Shown piece by piece: positions 25,895-34,627 of a DNA stretch of 64,000 nt. Source of the stretch: Shimia sp. R9_2. Its GTDB lineage: Bacteria > Pseudomonadota > Alphaproteobacteria > Rhodobacterales > Rhodobacteraceae. The stretch spans positions 62,001 through 126,000 of the forward strand of contig NZ_JAGHRO010000003.1 in NCBI RefSeq assembly GCF_017743735.1, read 5' to 3'. A program made the translations under genes and the position numbers. The notes under the pieces were generated by a model, which was not told the DNA's origin, ran no database searches, and saw nothing but the letters and a program-made list of their open reading frames with translations. Within the stretch, counting starts at the first letter, position 1; each line of letters opens with the position of its first letter.

Positions 25895-26197
25895 TCAGCG
25901 GATCACCACTTCGTCGGCTCGGATCATGCCCAGCACGTCACGCACCTGTTGGTCCAGCAGGTCCAGATCCAGATAGCTGTCTGACAGGCGGCGGGTGAGG
26001 TTTTCCATATAAGCAACATCTGCCTGAGCGAGGGCAAGCTCGGCCTCAAGCTGTTGCTTCTCCGCGAGGATTTCGACACGGCGGAACAAGCCGTAGTCGC
26101 CCTGCACGGCGGCAAAGGTAAAGTAGATCGCCAGCGCAAACGCCAAACCAAAAAACACAACAGCACCAAGAGCTGGGCGGGGGGATGTACCTGTCAT
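25895..26197 (-). CDS. ftsB: Septum formation initiator protein FtsB
   Basis: 100 residues. A short cytoplasmic tail, one membrane segment (about 9-30), then a periplasmic coiled coil (RRVEILAEKQQLEAELALAQ) and the C-terminal segment typical of DivIC/FtsB. It joins FtsL and FtsQ in the divisome. It lies upstream of pdhA on the same strand, a frequent neighbour in alphaproteobacteria, with a 220-base gap. Confidence 0.88.
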   Translation of the reverse strand: MTGTSPRPALGAVVFFGLAFALAIYFTFAAVQGDYGLFRRVEILAEKQQLEAELALAQADVAYMENLTRRLSDSYLDLDLLDQQVRDVLGMIRADEVVIR

Positions 26198-26524
26198 TTT
26201 TGCCTCTAATGCGCCTTTTGCGGCGTCTTTGGACTAATGTAGCTTAGGTGATTCTTGCTGTGAAACTCTTAAGACAATGTCGGAAAAAATTGCCGCAAGG
26301 CGTTGTTTTTATACCTCTGTGGGCGGGATGACAACGTTTGGCAGCATAAAACATCAGGGGTTAATATCGGCCAAACGCGGCGCACGTTACTCAAATTTAG
26401 TTAAAAAACAGTATATTAAGGCGCAGCTGATTTTGCACCTCAAAAATGTCGAAGATTTTTTTACTATGAAACGGGGGACGTTAATTTTTGGCGGATTTTG
26501 CGGAATCGGCGAAAATTCGATGTT

Positions 26525-26568
26525 CGGTATCACGTCGGTATCCCTACGGTATCGCGTAGGTGCGATTT
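26525..26568. repeat. Four phased 11-bp tandem repeats (CGGTATC-N4), copy A
   Basis: The units are CGGTATCACGT (26525-26535), CGGTATCCCTA (26536-26546), CGGTATCGCGT (26547-26557) and the degenerate AGGTGCGATTT (26558-26568). The period is exactly 11 bases, with a 7-base conserved core and a 4-base variable spacer. A second array of the same design lies at 62021-62075. The 7+4 geometry is that of direct-repeat sites for OmpR/PhoB-type response regulators. Confidence 0.75.
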
Positions 26569-26684
26569 TTCGGCGGTTTGTGGCGGCGCTGATCGTGGAC
26601 ACAACGGGCGTTGCGCAAAGGGTCTCTTAGGGCGCTGAGAGTGCGCTGCACCCCGCAGAATTGCGGCTGGGAAGAGGCGGCATG

Positions 26685-26713
26685 AAAAAAGGCGCCCCAA
26701 TGAGGAGCGCCTT
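26685..26713 (-). terminator. Rho-independent terminator of fba
   Basis: Read on the minus strand, AAGGCGC...GCGCCTT flank an inner TCC/GGG pair and a short loop, and six T follow. It begins 25 bases after the fba stop. Confidence 0.85.
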
Positions 26714-26737
26714 GGATGTTTGATAGGCCTGCGGCCC

Positions 26738-27631
26738 TTAGCCTGCGATGGAGGCCTGATAGATGGTCTCGATAGAGTCCGCGATGGTGCCGTTGAACTC
26801 TTCTTCGGTCTGCTGGGCAGAGAGGCCCTCGGTCAGGGCGCGGGAGAAGCTTGCGATCATGCCGGTGTTCTCAGAAAGGCGTGCGTTGGCTTCTTTGCGG
26901 CTGTAGCCACCGGAGAGCGCAACCACTTTCATCACGCGCGGGTGGTCCACCAAGGTTTTGTACTGGTTGGCCGTGTTGGGCAGGGTGAGCTTCAGCATGA
27001 CCTGCTTGTCCTCTGGCAGGGCGTCGAGCTCTGCTGTCAACGCGCCAAGCAGAATGTCTTCGGCTTCGGATTTGTCAGCGATGGAGATGGTCACCTCTGG
27101 CTCGATGATCGGCACGAGGCCGTGGCCGAGGATCTGTTTGCCCACTTCGAACTGCTGGGACACAACCGCCTTGATGCCGGCCTCATTGGCGGCAGAGATC
27201 ACGGAGCGCATCTTGGTGCCAAACACGCCTTTGGCGGCCGCACGCTCACAAAGCGCGTCAAGCTCTGGCATCGGCTTCATCACCTGACAGCCGTTTTCCT
27301 CATCCGCGAGGCCTTTGTCGACTTTCAGGAAAGGCACGACGCCGCGCTGCTCCCAGAGGAAGGTCGGGGAGGGCTGGCCGTCGATGTCGCGGTCCATGGT
27401 CATTTCAAAGAGGATCGCGCCGACCACTTTGTCGCCGGTGAAGGCTGGGGCCTGCGCAATACGGGAGCGCATGGCGTGGATCATGTCGAACATTTCCGCG
27501 TCCGAGCTGTAGGCGGTTTCTTCAACGCCATAGAGGCGGAGCGCCTTGGGTGTGGAGCCACCGGATTGGTCCAGCGCGGCGATAAAACCGTTTCCGGCGG
27601 AAATCTTTTCGGCTTGTGCTTGATTAGACAT
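26738..27631 (-). CDS. fda: Class I fructose-bisphosphate aldolase
   Basis: 297 residues, closely resembling the short class I aldolases such as Staphylococcus Fda: FIAALDQSGGSTPKALR, VVPFLKVDKGLA, FGTKMRSVI, GLVPIIEPEV, and Schiff-base Lys214 in VMLKLTLPN. It interconverts fructose-1,6-bisphosphate with glyceraldehyde-3-phosphate and dihydroxyacetone phosphate in the cytoplasm, without a metal. It follows pgk on the same strand and has its own promoter (27687-27715) and terminator. Confidence 0.95.
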   Translation of the reverse strand: MSNQAQAEKISAGNGFIAALDQSGGSTPKALRLYGVEETAYSSDAEMFDMIHAMRSRIAQAPAFTGDKVVGAILFEMTMDRDIDGQPSPTFLWEQRGVVPFLKVDKGLADEENGCQVMKPMPELDALCERAAAKGVFGTKMRSVISAANEAGIKAVVSQQFEVGKQILGHGLVPIIEPEVTISIADKSEAEDILLGALTAELDALPEDKQVMLKLTLPNTANQYKTLVDHPRVMKVVALSGGYSRKEANARLSENTGMIASFSRALTEGLSAQQTEEEFNGTIADSIETIYQASIAG

Positions 27632-27686
27632 TGGTGTCCCCGGTCAAAATCTGTTGAGAATAAAGGGTTATGTCCCCATTACCCCC

Positions 27687-27715
27687 GCTATAGGCGAGCG
27701 GGGTCGGGACTTCAA
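27687..27715 (-). promoter_or_regulatory. Candidate fba promoter
   Basis: On the minus strand TTGAAG (27710-27715) and TATAGC (27687-27692) are 17 bases apart. This puts transcription start near 27680 and gives a leader of about 48 bases. A 7-bp stem CCCCGCT/AGCGGGG (27683-27703) overlaps the -10 region and could affect this promoter or end pgk transcription. Confidence 0.55.
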
Positions 27716-27811
27716 TTATGGTGGCGCTATCGAGGTTTAATTTGAGGCTCGATTTAAATCAGCGCCAGCCATGAGAGGCGATTGTGCCCAAGCTGCCTAA
27801 CTGCGCAGCGT

Positions 27812-29002
27812 TTACTGGTTCAGGGCCGCCACGCCGGGCAGCTCTTTGCCTTCCATCCATTCAAGGAACGCGCCGCCTGCGGTGGAGATGTAGCTGAAGT
27901 TTGCCGCTGCGCCGGAGGCGTTCAGGGCCGCCACGGTGTCGCCGCCGCCAGCCACAGAGACCAGCGCGCTAGATTTGGTGAGCGCGGCGGCTTTGATCGC
28001 GGCCGCATCGGTGGCGGCATTGAAAGGCTCGATCTCAAAGGCGCCCATGGGGCCGTTCCAGATCAGGGTTTTGGAGGCTTCAAACACCTCAGCCACGGCG
28101 GCCACGGTGGCCGGACCCGCATCCAGGATCATAGCATCCGCCGGGCAAGCATCAGAGGCGACAGTTTCATTGGCGGCATTGGCGGCAAATTTGCGCGCGA
28201 CCACAACGTCGGTGGGCAGCACGATGTTACAGCCAGCCTCTTTGGCTTTGGCGAGTATCTCGGACGCGGTGTCGGTCATGTCGTGTTCGGCCAGAGATTT
28301 GCCAACGTCGATGCCTTGGGCTGCCAAGAAAGTGTTGGCCATGCCGCCGCCGATCACGAGGTGATCCACCTTGGCCACAAGGTTGCCGAGCAGCTCCAGT
28401 TTGGTGGAGACTTTTGCGCCGCCGACAACGGCGGTCACAGGGCGCACAGGTGTGGCCAGCGCGCCTTCAAGCGCGGAGAGCTCTGCCTGCATCAGACGGC
28501 CCGCGCAGGCGGGGAGAGCGTGGGCGAGGCCACAGGTGGAGCTGTGGGCGCGGTGGGCGGCGGAGAACGCATCGTTGCAGAAGACATCGCCAAGGGCGGC
28601 CATCTGCGCGGTCAGCTCGGCGTCGTTCTTGGTTTCACCTGCGTGGTAGCGGGTGTTTTCCAAAAGCAGAACCTGACCTTCAGGCAGCGCCTCAACGGCG
28701 GCCTCAGCGGCGGCACCAACGCAATCGGCGGCAAAGAGCACAGAGGTGCCAAAGGCTGCTTCAAGTGCGGGCACCAGTTGCTGCAGGCTCATCTCCGGCA
28801 CGCGCTCGCCTTTGGGGCGGCCAAAATGCGCCAAAAGGATCGGCTTGCCACCGGCGGCCAGAATGTCGCGCACGGTTGGCACAATGCGGTCGATGCGGGT
28901 GGTGTCGGTCACAATCCCGTCAGCCACAGGCACATTGATGTCCACCCGGGTCAGCACCCGTTTGCCGTTCAGATCCATTTGACCGAGGGTTTTCCACGCC
29001 AT
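27812..29002 (-). CDS. pgk: Phosphoglycerate kinase
   Basis: 396 residues, standard length. RVDINVPV at the N-terminus with [49 protein letters not shown] and GGGDTVAAL near the C-terminus are the substrate- and ATP-binding blocks. It makes ATP from 1,3-bisphosphoglycerate. ATG 29002 follows GGAG by about 10 bases. A TTG start at 29017 is less likely. Confidence 0.97.
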   Translation of the reverse strand: MAWKTLGQMDLNGKRVLTRVDINVPVADGIVTDTTRIDRIVPTVRDILAAGGKPILLAHFGRPKGERVPEMSLQQLVPALEAAFGTSVLFAADCVGAAAEAAVEALPEGQVLLLENTRYHAGETKNDAELTAQMAALGDVFCNDAFSAAHRAHSSTCGLAHALPACAGRLMQAELSALEGALATPVRPVTAVVGGAKVSTKLELLGNLVAKVDHLVIGGGMANTFLAAQGIDVGKSLAEHDMTDTASEILAKAKEAGCNIVLPTDVVVARKFAANAANETVASDACPADAMILDAGPATVAAVAEVFEASKTLIWNGPMGAFEIEPFNAATDAAAIKAAALTKSSALVSVAGGGDTVAALNASGAAANFSYISTAGGAFLEWMEGKELPGVAALNQ

Positions 29003-29035
29003 GATCGAAATCTCCAAAGAAATTATGTTGTGGTC

Positions 29036-29063
29036 TACCTAGCGTACTGGCGGGCTGGGTCAA
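29036..29063 (-). promoter_or_regulatory. Candidate pgk promoter
   Basis: On the minus strand TTGACC (29058-29063) and TAGGTA (29036-29041) are 16 bases apart, about 34 bases before the pgk start. It lies back to back with the cyclophilin promoter. Confidence 0.4.
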
Positions 29064-29070
29064 CGATCAC

Positions 29071-29099
29071 TTGGCATTCGCGGCGCAGATGATTAACTA
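29071..29099 (+). promoter_or_regulatory. Candidate promoter of the cyclophilin pair
   Basis: TTGGCA (29071-29076) and TAACTA (29094-29099) are separated by 17 bases, about 32 bases before the first cyclophilin start. Confidence 0.5.
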
Positions 29100-29130
29100 G
29101 CGCCCAAGAATTCAGATGAGGAGCGCCCCA

Positions 29131-29643
29131 ATGGCCGAGATCAAAGACCCCGAGAACACCATCCTGATGGAACTGAAAGACGGCACTGTTGTGATTGAGC
29201 TGCTGCCGGATGTGGCACCGGGGCACAGCGAGCGCATGAAAGAGCTGGCGCGTTCCGGTCAGTATGACAATGTGGCGTTCCACCGTGTGATTGACGGCTT
29301 CATGGCGCAGACTGGCGATGTGGCCAACGGCAACATGGAAAAAGACTTCAACATCCGCATGGCGGGCACCGGTGGTTCTGATCTGCCAAACCTGAAGGCG
29401 GAATTCTCCAAGCTGCCACATGACCGTGGCACATTGGGTGCGGCGCGCAGCCAGATGCCAGACAGCGCGAACAGCCAGTTCTTCATCAACTTCTCCGACA
29501 ACCACTTCCTGAACGGTCAGTACACCGTTTATGGCCGTGTGATTGAGGGCATGGAGCATGTGGACGCGATTGTTCGCGGTGAGCCACCTGCCAGCCCGGA
29601 CCGCATGATCAGCGTGAAGGTGGCTGCTGATGTCGACGCTTAA
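29131..29643 (+). CDS. Cytoplasmic cyclophilin-type peptidyl-prolyl isomerase
   Basis: 170 residues without a signal peptide. Cyclophilin marks are YDNVAFHRVIDGFMAQTGD (catalytic Arg in FHRV), a RGTLGAARSQMPDSANSQFF block and NGQYTVYGRVIEGM. It catalyses proline isomerisation in protein folding. GAGGAG 8 bases upstream of ATG 29131 sets the start. Its end overlaps the start of an exported paralogue by 14 bases. Confidence 0.94.
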   Translation: MAEIKDPENTILMELKDGTVVIELLPDVAPGHSERMKELARSGQYDNVAFHRVIDGFMAQTGDVANGNMEKDFNIRMAGTGGSDLPNLKAEFSKLPHDRGTLGAARSQMPDSANSQFFINFSDNHFLNGQYTVYGRVIEGMEHVDAIVRGEPPASPDRMISVKVAADVDA

Positions 29644-30193
29644 GCTTGCAGCCGCTTTTGCCGTGCTGGCCAGCCCTGCGCTGGCCTCCGGCATTGAGAT
29701 CGAGGTCGCAGGCGAAGGGGCCAATGGCACCATCGTGATCGACCTGTTTGAGGATGTGGCACCGCAGCACGCGGCGCGCATTGCCGATTTGGCCGCCAAA
29801 GGTGAATACGACAATGTGGCGTTTCACCGGGTGATCCAGGGCTTCATGGCGCAGACCGGCGACGTGCAGTTCGGCGATGTCTCTTCCGAAGATTACGACG
29901 CACGCTACTCGGGCCGTGGTGGCTCCGATCAGCAGGATCTGCCTGCGGAGTTTTCCGACCTGAGCTTTGAGCGTGGTGTGGTTGGCATGGCGCGCAGCCA
30001 GAGCCCAAACAGCGCAAACAGCCAGTTCTTCATCATGTTTGACGAAGGCACGTTCCTCAATGGTCAGTACACCGTTGTGGGCAAAGTGACCGAAGGCATG
30101 GATGTGGTTGACGCAATCAAGCGCGGCCACCGTCAGAGCGGTGCCATCACCGGCGCGCCGGATGTGATGAAAAAGGTCACCGTGACAGAGTGA
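29630..30193 (+). CDS. Periplasmic cyclophilin-type peptidyl-prolyl isomerase
   Basis: 187 residues with a signal peptide (about 1-20, cleavage near SPALASG). The mature domain resembles its upstream neighbour: YDNVAFHRVIQGFMAQTGD, GMARSQSPNSANSQFFIMF and NGQYTVVGKVTEGMD. It would act in periplasmic folding. The pair looks like a duplication in which one copy gained export. A strong terminator follows. Confidence 0.93.
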   Translation: MSTLKLAAAFAVLASPALASGIEIEVAGEGANGTIVIDLFEDVAPQHAARIADLAAKGEYDNVAFHRVIQGFMAQTGDVQFGDVSSEDYDARYSGRGGSDQQDLPAEFSDLSFERGVVGMARSQSPNSANSQFFIMFDEGTFLNGQYTVVGKVTEGMDVVDAIKRGHRQSGAITGAPDVMKKVTVTE

Positions 30194-30258
30194 TCTGGGA
30201 CCGAGTGATCTGAGAATAGATCTGCGACGGGGCTATCCCTCGCAGGTTCAGACATGAC

Positions 30259-30297
30259 AACGCCGACCGCAGAGTGCTCTGTGGTCGGCGTTTTTTT
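30259..30297 (+). terminator. Rho-independent terminator after cyclophilin pair
   Basis: AACGCCGACC (30259-30268) pairs with GGTCGGCGTT (30283-30292), with an inner CAGAG/CTCTG helix, and seven T follow. It faces the end of a minus-strand gene. Confidence 0.88.
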
Positions 30298-30315
30298 GTC
30301 GGGCCTGCAGCGGGC

Positions 30316-31500
30316 TCAGTGCGCGGTGACGGCGCGCATCTCGAGCTGTGGTTGCCAAGCGGTTTGGATGATCGGCTTGTCGCTGTTGTTGACGATAACA
30401 TGGGGTTGCTCGTGCACGGAGATACTGAGCTTGGTGGCATCGTGCTGGGCGGTGATGGTCAGGCGAGCACCCTTGTGGGCGGGCACGGCGCGGTCCAGAA
30501 GGTAGGCGGTGCGGCCCCAGTGGCCGTCTGTATCATCGTCGGTTCCAAGCCCGTTGCTCACAGAGATGCCCGGTGCGAGCACCATTTCAAAGCTGAGGCA
30601 GACCGCGTGGATTGTGCCGCTGCCCGCGCTGGTGAGCTCGGTGGTTACACGGTCGGGATCAATGCTCGGGTTGGCAAAATCAAAATGGAAGAGATCGGTG
30701 GTGGGGCCAAGGGGGCGCAGGCCGCAGGCGGTGAAGTCATTGGGAGTGACCTGCGCGACGGAGGCAAAATGGTGGAAGGCGCTGAGGTCAAAGCCTTCGG
30801 CCTCCTGCGGACGCCAGAGGTTGACGAGTTTCTCGCTTTCCACCAACTGCGCGCGGACAGTGCCGCTTTCGGGGATGGCGCGGGCGCCGGGTTTGGCGAG
30901 GGTGGCCATGGCATGGGCCAGTGTGGCCAATGCGCCTTCGCCCAGAAGGTTGCTGTCCACAATCTCAGACAGCACCACATCGGCGCGTTCCGGCATGTCT
31001 TCGCCAATGACGATGTTGTGGGACCATTTGGAGATCACGGTGATCTTGTGGCTGAGACCATTGGCGGCAATCACACGTTTGGCGGCCTCGGCGATCATGG
31101 GCTGCTGTTCGCAGGCGTAGACATGTTCGGCGCCAGCGCGCGCTGCCAGCATGGCGGTGAGGCCCGCGCCGGAGCCGATGTCGAGCACGATGTCGCCGGG
31201 TTTCACCTTGGCGGCAATAGCTTCGGCGTAAGCGGCGTTGCGGGTTTTGTCGGCCATCATGGGGAAATGCCAGCGCGGGACAAACATCTGGTGCAGCTGT
31301 TCGCGCAGAAGCTGGGCCTCGTGGTGGTGCGGATCAATCTCAAGCGCTTCAGACAGAAGCTTGGAAGCGGTAAGGCCGCCATCGCCCAGCGGGGCGTTTT
31401 GGGCACGGGCCACAAGCGCGTCGGCCTGTTCTTTGGCTGTGTTCGGGGCGTGGAAGGGGGGCACATTCTGTGCGGTCGGGGCGGGCTGATTTTCCAGCAA
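30316..31500 (-). CDS. Protein arginine methyltransferase (PRMT7/9)-like protein
   Basis: 394 residues. The N-terminal part has one TPR-like helix pair (about 43-70). Then comes WHFPMMADKTRNAAYAEAI, as in PRMT7/9, SAM motif I DIGSGAG (107-113), an acidic residue at the end of the next strand (Glu131), a double-E loop SEIVDSNLLGEG with Glu179 and Glu188, and a GHW (326-328) where PRMTs have the THW loop. These are the diagnostic PRMT elements. Known PRMTs methylate protein arginines using SAM; the substrate here is unknown. A small-molecule or L11-type methyltransferase role cannot be excluded. Confidence 0.75.
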   Translation of the reverse strand: MLENQPAPTAQNVPPFHAPNTAKEQADALVARAQNAPLGDGGLTASKLLSEALEIDPHHHEAQLLREQLHQMFVPRWHFPMMADKTRNAAYAEAIAAKVKPGDIVLDIGSGAGLTAMLAARAGAEHVYACEQQPMIAEAAKRVIAANGLSHKITVISKWSHNIVIGEDMPERADVVLSEIVDSNLLGEGALATLAHAMATLAKPGARAIPESGTVRAQLVESEKLVNLWRPQEAEGFDLSAFHHFASVAQVTPNDFTACGLRPLGPTTDLFHFDFANPSIDPDRVTTELTSAGSGTIHAVCLSFEMVLAPGISVSNGLGTDDDTDGHWGRTAYLLDRAVPAHKGARLTITAQHDATKLSISVHEQPHVIVNNSDKPIIQTAWQPQLEMRAVTAH

Positions 31501-31699
31501 TTTTAGGATCCCTGATTTTCGTCAAAACTAAATCAAGGCTTAGAGATACGTGGTTAAGGAGAGGTGAAGTGAGGCAGGGCAAAAGACGCGCCAAAGCCCC
31601 ACTCACAGAGATGTGTCTTAGGAGATGAAATTTATCTCACAGCAGGTAGGGGCAGGGCGCGGGCCGGTGCGGCGGCGCACGCCACTATTTCACGTTTCG

Positions 31700-32389
31700 T
31701 CAGTCATCCGTGCTGGCGAGTTTCCAGAGCACAGCGCCAATTGCGGCCCCTACAAGCGGGGCCACCCAGAAGAGCCAGAGCTGGGCAAGGGCAGGGCCGT
31801 CTGCAAAGAGCGCAACGCCGGTGGAGCGGGCCGGATTGACGGAGGTGTTGGTCACCGGGATGGAGATTAGGTGGATCAGGGTCAGGGCCAAGCCAATTGC
31901 AATCGGGCCAAAACCGATGGGCGCGCCGTGGGATGTGGCCCCCAGGATGATAAAGAGGAAGGCCGCTGTCATCACAATCTCGGTGATCAGCGCGGAGATC
32001 ATGGAATAGCCTTGCGGAGAGGCCTCGCCATAGCCGTTGGAGGCAAAACCACCTGCGCCTGCAAAATCCGGTGCGCCGGAGACAATCAGATAGAGCACGA
32101 GGGCGGCGGCGATGGCACCAACCACCTGTGCGATCCAGTAGGGGATCAGGTCTTTGCCCTCAAAGCGGCCCGCAATCATCAGGCCCAAGCTGACCGCCGG
32201 ATTGAAATGCCCGCCGGAGATATGGCCCACCGCATAGGCCATGGTCAGAACGGTGAGGCCGAAGGCCAGGCTGACACCGAGCCAGCCGATGCCCACATCC
32301 GCGACGCCAGCGGCGAGGACCGCGCTGCCGCAGCCGCCGAGAACAAGCCAAAAGGTGCCAATAAATTCTGCAAATAATTTGTTGAACAT
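31700..32389 (-). CDS. aqpZ: Aquaporin Z family water channel
   Basis: A 229-residue, six-helix membrane channel with two NPA boxes: [10 protein letters not shown] (NPA 63-65) and [11 protein letters not shown] (NPA 185-187). GAGG 7 bases before ATG 32389 sets the start; an in-frame ATG at 32401 lies on the ribosome binding site itself. It passes water across the inner membrane. It stands alone between the methyltransferase and the bactofilin pair. Confidence 0.94.
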   Translation of the reverse strand: MFNKLFAEFIGTFWLVLGGCGSAVLAAGVADVGIGWLGVSLAFGLTVLTMAYAVGHISGGHFNPAVSLGLMIAGRFEGKDLIPYWIAQVVGAIAAALVLYLIVSGAPDFAGAGGFASNGYGEASPQGYSMISALITEIVMTAAFLFIILGATSHGAPIGFGPIAIGLALTLIHLISIPVTNTSVNPARSTGVALFADGPALAQLWLFWVAPLVGAAIGAVLWKLASTDD

Positions 32390-32500
32390 AACGTACCTCA
32401 TAAATCACATGGGCGAGATGGTAGGAGGCGTGGGCGTTCAAAGGAAGCCTTTTGTCAGAGGCACTTGGGGCGTGAAGTTGGAGCAGCGGCACCCGGCGCA

Positions 32501-32535
32501 AAGAAAAACCGCCGCAGCCCGGAGGCGACGGCGGT
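32501..32535 (-). terminator. Rho-independent terminator of the M23-bactofilin pair
   Basis: On the minus strand ACCGCCG...CGGCGGT flank an inner CCTCCGGG-containing loop, followed by five T and C. It starts 25 bases after the bactofilin stop. Confidence 0.8.
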
Positions 32536-32559
32536 AGATGTTTCCCAATGGGAAGATCT

Positions 32560-33075
32560 TTACTTGGCGCCTTTGGCGACCGGTGCGGCAGCAGGGGCTG
32601 CTGCGGCGACCGGAGCGGCTTTGCCGCCGGTCAGCGGGTCTTCCTGACGCTGCACGGAACCTTCGAAATGCGCGCCGCTTTCGATGGCGATGGTTTTGTG
32701 GATGATGTCGCCTTCCACACGAGCGGTAGAGGTGAGGCGGACTTTCAGACCGCGCACGCGGCCCACGATGCGGCCGTTGATCACCACGTCATCAGCAATC
32801 ACTTCGCCTTTGATGGTGGCGGTTTCGCCAACGGTCAGCAGATGGGCGCGGATGTCGCCTTCAACGGTGCCTTCGACCTGAATGTCACCGGTGGTTTTCA
32901 GATTGCCGGAGATGTGCAGATCAGAGGACAGCACAGAGGCTGGCGGCTTTGCCTTTGGTGCGGATTTGAAATCGCTCGCTTTGGCAGGGGCCGCAGGAAT
33001 AGCGGATTCGGCAGCGGGGGAGGCCGGAGTGTCAGATTTCGGTGCGGGGTCGTTGATTTTGCTTTTAGAAAACAT
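32560..33075 (-). CDS. Bactofilin
   Basis: 171 residues. A Pro/Ala-rich unstructured N-terminus (1-45) precedes a right-handed beta-helix core (SDLHISGNLKTTGDIQVEG, GRIVGRVRGLKVRL) and a Pro/Ala-rich C-terminal tail: the bactofilin (DUF583) layout. Bactofilins polymerise into cytoskeletal filaments that place cell wall enzymes. Its start overlaps the end of the M23 peptidase by 11 bases, matching the widespread functional pairing of M23 peptidase and bactofilin. Confidence 0.93.
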   Translation of the reverse strand: MFSKSKINDPAPKSDTPASPAAESAIPAAPAKASDFKSAPKAKPPASVLSSDLHISGNLKTTGDIQVEGTVEGDIRAHLLTVGETATIKGEVIADDVVINGRIVGRVRGLKVRLTSTARVEGDIIHKTIAIESGAHFEGSVQRQEDPLTGGKAAPVAAAAPAAAPVAKGAK

Positions 33076-34378
33076 CTCTTCCAGCCTTGATAAATGTCAT
33101 CGGGTTCACAGCACGGCCATTGACGCGCACCTCATAGTGTAGATGCGTGCCGGTCGAGCGTCCAGAGTTGCCCATATCACCAATGCGGTCTCCGCGCGAG
33201 ATTCTTTGACCAACTTTTACGCGGATTTTCGCCAGATGCGCATAACGTGTCTCAATTCCGTGCTCGTGCCTGATTTTTACCAGACGGCCGTAGCCGGATT
33301 GCCAGCCCGCATGCACCACCACGCCATCAGCGGTGGAATGGATCGGGGTGCCGTAGCGGGCGGCGAAATCGGTGCCTTTGTGCATCCGGCCCCAGCGCAT
33401 GCCAAAGCCTGAAGTGTAGCGGAAGGCGGACTTCACAGGGTTGGCAAAAGGCACGGTTTCGGCGGCGATGCGGTACATATTGAGCTGGTCAAGCTGTTCC
33501 AGCAGGCGGTTGGCGCGCAGGGTTTCGGCGGTCAGCTCGCCACCTTTGGAGGAAAAGCTGAGGGGCAGCAACGGGCCACCCTGACCGCTATAGCCGCGAC
33601 GGACCTCATCCATCAGGCTTTTGGGGTCAAGCCCTGCGGCGGTGAACATCTTATTCAGAGGCTCAACAGAAACGGTCATGGCGTCTTCGAGCTGGCGGAA
33701 GATCTGGTCGTTCTTCTCTTCCATCAGAAGCAGCTCGCGCTCCATTTCATCTGCGGCTTCAGAGGCGGCGCGGGCGTCGGCCACCAGTTGGTCACGCTCC
33801 GCGGCGGTTTCGGTCAGCGCGGTGGCGAGCACGTCCAGCATGTCGTTGCCCAGCGGTGAGGTGCCGATGAGCGCGGTCTGGGTTTCGGCTTCGGCCTGAT
33901 CGCGGGCCACCACTTCGTCGCGCGCGGCCTCCCGTTCCTGCATGGTGCGGCGCAGGGTGGCCTGAATGACTTCGATGCCGGTTTCCAGCTCGCGGCGGCG
34001 GATTTCGGACTCAAGCAGTTGCGACTGCATCATGGAGACCTGCTCCAGCGCGGTGTTAAAACGCGCCTGTGCCGAGAGCGCCTCATCGGTGCGCGCGTCA
34101 CGTTCTGCGGAGAGATCATTGAGCCGCTGCTCATAGGTCATCTGATCGCGCTTGGCCTGCTCACGGAAATTGCCGGAGCCGATGCTGTCCATTAGCAGAA
34201 TCGCGGTGGCGATGATGGTCCAGGCGACAATGGCGGAGGAGCCAAGAAAGGCGATCAGCTGGGTGCTGGGCCGCAGACGGATGAAGCGGGTGTCGTTGTC
34301 TGATCTGAGGAAAAGACGTCGTTCCGGAAAAAAGCGTTCAAGCACCGAATGCAATCGGATCGCGAGGCGTGTTCTCAC
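33065..34378 (-). CDS. M23 (LytM-type) metallopeptidase with coiled coil
   Basis: 437 residues: a cytoplasmic N-terminus, one membrane segment (about 41-63), a long periplasmic coiled coil (70-230), then a LytM domain with zinc ligands His333 and Asp337 (HKGTD), catalytic His381 (YAHL) and His414 in HLHYE. All ligands are present, so it is probably an active endopeptidase of peptidoglycan cross-links. It is co-transcribed with the bactofilin downstream and probably positioned by it. Confidence 0.93.
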   Translation of the reverse strand: MRTRLAIRLHSVLERFFPERRLFLRSDNDTRFIRLRPSTQLIAFLGSSAIVAWTIIATAILLMDSIGSGNFREQAKRDQMTYEQRLNDLSAERDARTDEALSAQARFNTALEQVSMMQSQLLESEIRRRELETGIEVIQATLRRTMQEREAARDEVVARDQAEAETQTALIGTSPLGNDMLDVLATALTETAAERDQLVADARAASEAADEMERELLLMEEKNDQIFRQLEDAMTVSVEPLNKMFTAAGLDPKSLMDEVRRGYSGQGGPLLPLSFSSKGGELTAETLRANRLLEQLDQLNMYRIAAETVPFANPVKSAFRYTSGFGMRWGRMHKGTDFAARYGTPIHSTADGVVVHAGWQSGYGRLVKIRHEHGIETRYAHLAKIRVKVGQRISRGDRIGDMGNSGRSTGTHLHYEVRVNGRAVNPMTFIKAGRDVF

Positions 34379-34627
34379 GTTAGTACCCTTCGTATTGTCC
34401 CATCCCCGAACGCCTCACCCCCGAGACATTCATGTTCTGACATCTGTTAACCGATATCTTGCGGCAAAGTCTTAACGGCGCGATGGGGGCGCGGCAAGGA
34501 TTTTGACCTTCTGGTACAGGGCACGGCGCATATGCGCGTATTGATCGGCGAATTGTCGCCGAGATCGGCGATGGCGCGTCCAAGCGTCGCGCCATTAACC
34601 ATGTTTTCGAAGAGGTTAGCAGATGTG

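Larger units (their letters stand above)
26198..26737. other. 540-base AT-rich non-coding region between ftsB and fba
   Basis: No convincing gene was found. The part 26276-26480 is clearly AT-richer than its surroundings, with runs of A and T (26398-26408 and 26456-26463). A block of phased 11-bp repeats follows at 26525-26568, and the fba terminator closes the region at 26685-26713. A 117-codon frame on the plus strand (26277-26630) has no ribosome binding site or recognisable protein features. The region must hold the ftsB promoter on its left side. Confidence 0.6.

Noticed and set aside
26277-26630. 117-codon plus-strand frame in the ftsB-fba gap
   Set aside because: No ribosome binding site or recognisable domain, and it runs through the 11-bp repeats; more likely non-coding.
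26198-26737. Chromosomal replication origin
   Set aside because: No cluster of DnaA boxes of the TTATCCACA type and no dnaA, gidA or hemE neighbours.
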